Origin: Bog-950 sp046329535
GTDB taxonomy: Bacteria > Bacteroidota > Bacteroidia > Chitinophagales > LD1
Assembly (NCBI GenBank): GCA_046329535.1
Contig: JAXLUN010000002.1
Coordinates: forward strand, 597,376-661,375
DNA length: 64,000 bases
Reading direction: 5' to 3'
In this document: one piece after another, positions 60,233 through 64,000 of the stretch
How the letters are laid out: every line of letters begins with the position of its first letter
Numbering within the stretch: the first letter of the stretch is position 1
Translations under genes and position numbers: made by a program
Notes under the pieces: model-generated
The model's database searches: none
Told to the model about the DNA's origin: nothing
What the model saw: only the letters and a program-made list of their open reading frames with translations

Positions 60233-61117
60233 TTGGAGAAATTACCTTTTATACCGAATAACATTTACAACAGAAGGAGTGATATCCATGCTATTTATGG
60301 AGGTAGTTGGCAAGCGGGTATTTCTTCAAGCGCCAAGTACCCATATATTTTCATCTTTTCGGGTAAGTCCGGCCATCAACATGGGTATAAAGATGGTTGG
60401 GACAATCCGAACGTATTTACTTATACCGGTGAAGGGCAAGTTGGTGATATGGAATTTACTAGAGGAAACCTCGCCCTTAGAGACCACCTTCAAAATGGCA
60501 AAAGAGTATTTCTTTTTGAAAGTGATTTGAGAGGTTTTGTAAAGTTTATTTGTGAGGTAGAGCTTTTTGATGTAGACTATTTTGAAACACATGATACCTC
60601 TGGGGCGACTAGAATTGGGATTAAGTTTTTCTTTAAAAGAAAGGGTTCCGTTGCCCCATATCAAACTGATTTGTTTCAAACGCCACATATAGTTGAAGAG
60701 CCAAATCCTGCACTTGATACAATATTTCCAAATGAAACCGAAAGAAAAGGATTAGTTACTTCTAGAGTTGGTCAAGGTGCATACAGGAAGAGAATTATTA
60801 TTCGATGGGACTCTAAATGCGCTGTGACAGAGTTTGATAAATTAAATGTTCTTATAGCATCTCATATTCTACCTTGGGCAGATTCTGATGATAATCAAAG
60901 ATTAGATGTGCACAACGGCATTTTATTGTCTCCAACCTATGACGCTCTATTTGACCGTCATTTGATAAGCTTTGAAAACACAGGCAAGATTATTCTTTCT
61001 AATACAGTAGATGCCACTGCATTTCAAAAAATTGGTGTTACTGGAAAAGAAAAAATCAAGAATCTGAGCAAATACAATTTTGAATATTTAGAAAAACATC
61101 GGGAACGGCTCTCCTAA
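60233..61117 (+). CDS. SRA-like/HNH modification-dependent endonuclease
   Basis: 294 residues. The start is probably TTG 60233, as no in-frame ATG precedes the domain and a stop lies at 60218. The N-terminal half has the ScoMcrA-type SRA-like pattern (IHAIYGGSWQAGISSSAKYP, IFIFSGKSGHQHGYKDGW, YTGEGQVGDMEFTRGNLALR), a fold that reads modified cytosine. The C-terminal half is an HNH_2 nuclease: KCAVTEFDKLNVLIASHILP, then DVHNGILLSPTYDALFDRHL. This is a type IV restriction layout that cuts modified foreign DNA. Eight Cs directly precede the start codon. The local sequence seems more AT-rich than its surroundings, consistent with transfer. Confidence 0.82.
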   Translation: MEKLPFIPNNIYNRRSDIHAIYGGSWQAGISSSAKYPYIFIFSGKSGHQHGYKDGWDNPNVFTYTGEGQVGDMEFTRGNLALRDHLQNGKRVFLFESDLRGFVKFICEVELFDVDYFETHDTSGATRIGIKFFFKRKGSVAPYQTDLFQTPHIVEEPNPALDTIFPNETERKGLVTSRVGQGAYRKRIIIRWDSKCAVTEFDKLNVLIASHILPWADSDDNQRLDVHNGILLSPTYDALFDRHLISFENTGKIILSNTVDATAFQKIGVTGKEKIKNLSKYNFEYLEKHRERLS

Positions 61118-61203
61118 AAATCTTTGGTACGCAAAAACCAAAACGTGTCTTAAAAGCAAACGCACTCAACACCAACCACCTTTAGTTTTGCGCACAAAAA
61201 ACA

Positions 61204-61509
61204 ATGTCTAACATCTTGTTCTTGTATATGTATCGTGATGGTGCTAATTATAAAAACCATGGCGAGGTAGTTTTTGCCAATCCACAAAAATTAGAATTGA
61301 GCAGTATAACAACTGCTATAGAATCAGCACTTATTGATGGCGCATGGTTTTATGTCAAACCATGGAACCTACCCGATTTGCATTTCGAAAAATGGGATGA
61401 TGACATTGACCACACCTTTCATGAGTTTGAATCGGTTTCGTACACCAACGAGCTACCCACCGATAACAGAACGATAGAACAGTTTTTGTTGCAGATAAAA
61501 AACGGTTGA
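61204..61509 (+). CDS. Small conserved protein of unknown function
   Basis: 101 residues beginning MSNILFLYMYRDGANYKNHG, then EVVFANPQKLELSSITTAIE and a C-terminal acidic stretch (EKWDDDIDHTFHEFESVSYT). The pattern YRDGxNYKxxGEVVF ... DHxxHEFE looks conserved in bacteria as I recall it, but no function is known to me. A TAGTTTTG -7-like box lies at 61183-61190. It sits between the SRA-HNH nuclease and the convergent XRE-like regulator gene. Confidence 0.65.
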   Translation: MSNILFLYMYRDGANYKNHGEVVFANPQKLELSSITTAIESALIDGAWFYVKPWNLPDLHFEKWDDDIDHTFHEFESVSYTNELPTDNRTIEQFLLQIKNG

Positions 61510-61510
61510 G

Positions 61511-61921
61511 TTATTTCCCCGCCTTCCTCTTCGCCTTTTTTTCTTCGGCCTTTTGTTTAACGGCTTCGTTTTGCTCGGCCTCCAGTTGTTTCATGTAGGC
61601 TTCGGCCCTGCGCATGTTGGCCAGGGTAAGGCGTTTGTTGTAATGGTTTACATCGGGCATTTCTTCGCCTGCGCGTATTTCTTGCAAGGGGTGGCCGGGT
61701 ATATCTTTGTGCGTGCTGTCGGGCTGCCACAGGTACAGGTCGTTCATCAAAATGTTCAGTTCGTAACAAATCGTTTCAATAAGCCGGGTGCTTATTTTGT
61801 CAGTTTTACCGCTAAGCAATAACTTAGCCGTGTGGCGTTTTACTTTGCGTTTGGTGAGCCATCCCAGCGGATTATCAATTCCTTTGCTGAGAAGCACGTT
61901 TCTTAAATTAAAAGATAACAT
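61511..61921 (-). CDS. Small XRE-type helix-turn-helix regulator
   Basis: 136 residues. The N-terminal about 70 residues match the short Cro/C1-like HTH proteins of Bacteroidota: MLSFNLRNVLLSKGIDNPLG, KVKRHTAKLLLSGKTDKIST (recognition region) and IETICYELNILMNDLYLWQP. The C-terminal 60 residues are a charged, Lys/Glu/Ala-rich helix (LEAEQNEAVKQKAEEKKAKR). It is divergent from the 62246 gene across a 324-bp gap containing a 21-bp periodic array, which is its plausible target. Confidence 0.75.
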   Translation of the reverse strand: MLSFNLRNVLLSKGIDNPLGWLTKRKVKRHTAKLLLSGKTDKISTRLIETICYELNILMNDLYLWQPDSTHKDIPGHPLQEIRAGEEMPDVNHYNKRLTLANMRRAEAYMKQLEAEQNEAVKQKAEEKKAKRKAGK

Positions 61922-61999
61922 AGCTTAAAAGTTTAGGTAATTAAAAAAATGCGTATGCCAAATTTAAAGCATGTGTAAGTAAATTATAAAATCTTTTTC

Positions 62000-62167
62000 A
62001 GTCCAAAATTTGCCGAAAAAGTTCCCCGATTTGTCTTTTGTGTGCCCATGTTTAGCTATCCTGTTCCTGTAGCTTGCTTTATGGTTGCTTACATTACCCA
62101 AATGATTCCTACCTTGTCTTAAACAGTTCCTGTTTCTTTCTTTTTAGTTCCCCGCAGTTGCAAAACG
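62000..62167. repeat. Degenerate 21-bp periodic GTTCC array (iteron-like)
   Basis: GTTCC or a one-base variant recurs in strict 21-bp register: GTTCC at 62021, GTGCC at 62042, GTTCC at 62063, GTTGC at 62084, ATTCC at 62105, GTTCC at 62126 and GTTCC at 62147; a weaker AGTCC stands at 62000. Between boxes the sequence is T-rich but poorly conserved; AGTTCCCCG occurs exactly at 62020 and 62146. The boxes lie on one face of the helix (two turns apart), in the 324-bp gap between the XRE regulator and the 62246 gene, ending 79 bp before the latter. It suggests cooperative protein binding. Confidence 0.6.
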
Positions 62168-62245
62168 GCTTTTTACCTATTGCGTTCATGCATGGGCGTA
62201 TGTTGTTTTGCGGTATTATTTTTTAAACCCCAAAACCAAACACTT

Positions 62246-63199
62246 ATGGACGACAGACAAGCCAACAAACTGAACATGTATATTAAAACAAGTCAGTTTT
62301 TAATTAACAAAGCAGCCGACCTGGCGGGCGTAACGCAAATAGCCTCCATATCGAACGAGCTGGAAAAAAACATTGAAGACATTACCAAGTATGAGGGCGA
62401 TGCCAGTGCCGACACCACGGGATATACCATGGAGAAAGCGCAGGAGCGGCTGGACCTGGAAAAAATTATGCTCAAAGTAAGCCGCGCCTGTGCCGCCTAC
62501 TTTTTAAGTATTGGCAGCACGGGTAAAATGAAGGAGGCCGATGAAACCAAAAGCGAGGTGGAGGGCCTGCGCGGCAACGATATTTTTGTAAGAGGTAATA
62601 AGCTGTACGATATAGCCGAGCCGGTAAAAACTTTTCTCACCGACTTTAACAGCGGCCCGGCCGATGTAACGGCTTTGAAAGATGCCTTAGCAGCTTTTTA
62701 TCAGGTATTGGAACTGCCCGAAAACAAACGGGGCGAGAAGGTGGCTTCGGGCAAGGAGGTAGATTCGCTGTTTGTCCAAACCGATGAGCTATTGAAGGGG
62801 CTGGATATTTACATGTATACCTTTGAAGCGATAAACACTTTATTGTATAATCAGTATTTGAGTGCCCGCGCCATTGACGATAATGGTGGCGGTGCGCAAA
62901 ACACTAAAACAGGCAATGTGCCTATGAATGCAGCGACCAACATTCCGTTTGCCGATGGCAAGATTAACGCAGGCACGGTGCTGAACTTAACCAACCGCAA
63001 CACTGCGGGCGATTTAACTTTTTATTTCAGCGATTCGCCTACCGCAGGTCCCGGTACGGCTACCGACCCGCAAACCATTTCGGCCGATACCACTACTCCT
63101 TTTACCGCATTGGTTCTGGGTTTTGACATAACGCATACGTTTTTGAATGTGTTTAACCCCAATGCCGTAGAGGGTAAATGGAAGGCGGAGATTTTGTAG
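62246..63199 (+). CDS. Uncharacterised Bacteroidota protein
   Basis: 317 residues from ATG 62246 (MDDRQANKLNMYIKTSQFLI); the longer frame from 62180 adds residues without support. No signal peptide or membrane segment. Residues 1-210 are helical, with SNELEKNIEDITKYEGDA and a four-helix-like region ending YMYTFEAINTLLYNQYLS. Residues about 225-317 are beta-rich with Thr/Asn/Gly (NIPFADGKINAGTVLNLTNR, LTFYFSDSPTAGPGTATDP). MxxRQxNKLxMY starts occur in a Bacteroidota family I cannot name. Position downstream of the GTTCC array suggests tight regulation. Confidence 0.68.
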   Translation: MDDRQANKLNMYIKTSQFLINKAADLAGVTQIASISNELEKNIEDITKYEGDASADTTGYTMEKAQERLDLEKIMLKVSRACAAYFLSIGSTGKMKEADETKSEVEGLRGNDIFVRGNKLYDIAEPVKTFLTDFNSGPADVTALKDALAAFYQVLELPENKRGEKVASGKEVDSLFVQTDELLKGLDIYMYTFEAINTLLYNQYLSARAIDDNGGGAQNTKTGNVPMNAATNIPFADGKINAGTVLNLTNRNTAGDLTFYFSDSPTAGPGTATDPQTISADTTTPFTALVLGFDITHTFLNVFNPNAVEGKWKAEIL

Positions 63200-63224
63200 T
63201 GTTTGCCCTAACAATTGAACCAAT

Positions 63225-63254
63225 ATGCGCAATCCTAAATTTAGGATTGCGTAT
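63225..63254. repeat. Loopless palindrome downstream of the 62246 gene
   Basis: Perfect 12-bp arms centred between 63239 and 63240 (63228-63251), extended to 15 bp with one G-T pair. The core is CGCAATCCTAAA / TTTAGGATTGCG. It starts 26 bp after the stop codon and is followed by GTATTTCTTG. It may act as a terminator or be a REP-like unit. Confidence 0.55.
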
Positions 63255-63274
63255 TTCTTGTTTGAAATGGCCTT

Positions 63275-63400
63275 GCCTCACCCTGTCCTCGCTTCGCTCA
63301 ACATCCCTCTCCATTGGGAATCGAGAGGGAAAACAGCCGCTTTTTGGGGGAGGTGTGGTTGTTGTATTTCCCTTCTCCAGGCCCCGTGGAGAAGGGTGCC
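63275..63400. repeat. REP-like palindromic element
   Basis: Two hairpins in tandem: CCCTCTC (63305-63311) with GAGAGGG (63323-63329), and CCCTTCTCC (63370-63378) with GGAGAAGGG (63388-63396). A TTGTATTTCCCTTC stretch recalls TCTGTATTTCTCTTTCCCTTC in copy A of the ybeY repeat. The rest of the 435-bp gene-free stretch 63200-63634 also holds small stems at 63534-63548 (CCCC/GGGG) and 63560-63580 (CCTGCC/GGCAGG). No gene is seen in it. Confidence 0.6.
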
Positions 63401-63634
63401 GAACGCAGTCAAGGCGGGCTGAGGCATGGTTTTCTCGTTTATTCTGCTACCTTTGCGCCCGCTTGTCAATTGACAGGCAATAATTAACACGTCATCAAGA
63501 ACGATGGCGGGATATCTGAATCTTCGCTGATTACCCCAAAATAAGGGGGCTTTATCATACCTGCCGCACACACTGGCAGGCATACTATCTCAGATGGCCT
63601 ACTGGCGTTCAACAACTGGCACAAACCAATTTTT

Positions 63635-64000
63635 ATGGAAATGGAAAAATTCCGCGCGCTCGGATTGAGCGAAAACGTACTCAATGCATTAAAGGCTAAA
63701 GGATGGGAGCAACCCTCGCCTATTCAGGAAAAAACAATTCCGCTATTGCTCAGCGGTTTAAAAGATATTGTGGGCCAGGCCCAAACCGGTACTGGTAAAA
63801 CAGGTGCCTTCGGTTTACCCCTTATCGAAAAACTGGACGATACCAACAAAAACGTACAAGCCCTGGTGCTATGCCCCACCCGTGAACTCGCCATACAGGT
63901 AGCCGAAGAAATTAACTCCTGCAAAGGCGAAAAAAGACTAGGTGTATTACCCGTATATGGCGGACAAAGCTATCAGATTCAGGAGCGTGGTTTAAAACGC
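63635..64000 (+). CDS. DEAD-box RNA helicase, N-terminal part (cut by window edge)
   Basis: First 122 codons from ATG 63635 (ATG 63641 also possible), open to the window end. The Q motif is GWEQPSPIQEKTIP, Walker A is AQTGTGKT, motif Ia is PTRELAIQVAEEI, and YGGQSYQIQ begins the GG block. These DEAD-box proteins unwind RNA in ribosome assembly, decay or cold adaptation. The DEAD box itself and the C-terminal extension lie beyond the window, so the subfamily cannot be told. Confidence 0.93.
   Translation, partial: MEMEKFRALGLSENVLNALKAKGWEQPSPIQEKTIPLLLSGLKDIVGQAQTGTGKTGAFGLPLIEKLDDTNKNVQALVLCPTRELAIQVAEEINSCKGEKRLGVLPVYGGQSYQIQERGLKR

Overview
The window is a 64 kb piece of a chromosome from a Bacteroidota bacterium, probably of the Chitinophagia/Sphingobacteriia type; I cannot place it to genus. 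The evidence is the rimP-nusA-infB operon, four cargo proteins with type IX secretion (T9SS) sorting domains, SprB-type repeats, two TonB-dependent receptors with CarboxypepD_reg-like N-termini, many lipoproteins, weak or absent Shine-Dalgarno sites, and promoters of the TTG-N17-20-TAnnTTTG / TAnnTTCG kind. No rRNA, tRNA, CRISPR array or complete insertion sequence was seen.

Layout. 1-3.0 kb: rimP-nusA-infB on the minus strand, with infB cut by the window edge. 3.1-5.5 kb: a secreted T9SS protein and a two-gene toxin-antitoxin-like module lying between two copies of a 27-nt repeat. 5.5-13.7 kb: hflX, a 980-residue SprB-repeat adhesin-like protein, a giant CocE-type hydrolase and a HAD phosphatase. 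13.7-18.2 kb: slyD and a minus-strand operon meaB-mnmH-selD-SDR, which supplies selenophosphate for tRNA 2-selenouridine. 18.2-20.6 kb: an O-antigen ligase-like protein and a glycosyltransferase, then a 42-bp tandem array. 20.6-22.9 kb: a split YeeE/YedE sulfur-uptake pair preceded by a probably leaderless 15-codon reading frame ending in six cysteines, then an AI-2E-family permease.

23-32.6 kb: lipoproteins, a glycosyltransferase, exonuclease III, a CREST/ceramidase-like membrane protein, rluF, an orphan oligopeptide-binding lipoprotein, nadD, a cluster of DnaA-box-like sites, an L,D-transpeptidase and a short phosphatidylserine decarboxylase-like protein. 32.6-40.7 kb: a BASS-type transporter, a TauD/TfdA oxygenase, an RsmI-like methylase, PBP1A, small conserved proteins and a single-domain asparaginase. 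40.8-48.5 kb: TonB receptor, secreted esterase-like protein, TonB receptor. 48.5-58.8 kb: a minus-strand housekeeping run (HI0933 flavoprotein, hpt, msrA, a LysM glucosaminidase, O-methyltransferase, idi, gamma-carbonic anhydrase, Ig-like lipoprotein, mnmG, ybeY), with two ParB-site-like palindromes by mnmG. ybeY carries an in-frame insertion of a dispersed repeat.

58.9-64 kb: the most accessory part. It holds a lipoprotein, a vsr remnant, an SRA-HNH modification-dependent endonuclease, a small unknown protein, a small XRE-type regulator, a degenerate 21-bp-periodic GTTCC array upstream of an unknown 317-residue protein, REP-like palindromes and the start of a DEAD-box helicase.

The best candidates for undescribed biology are the polycysteine leader upstream of the sulfur-uptake pair, the GTTCC array with its divergent XRE regulator, the toxin-antitoxin-like pair with an unfamiliar helical partner, and the repeat that has entered ybeY and also supplies its stop codon.
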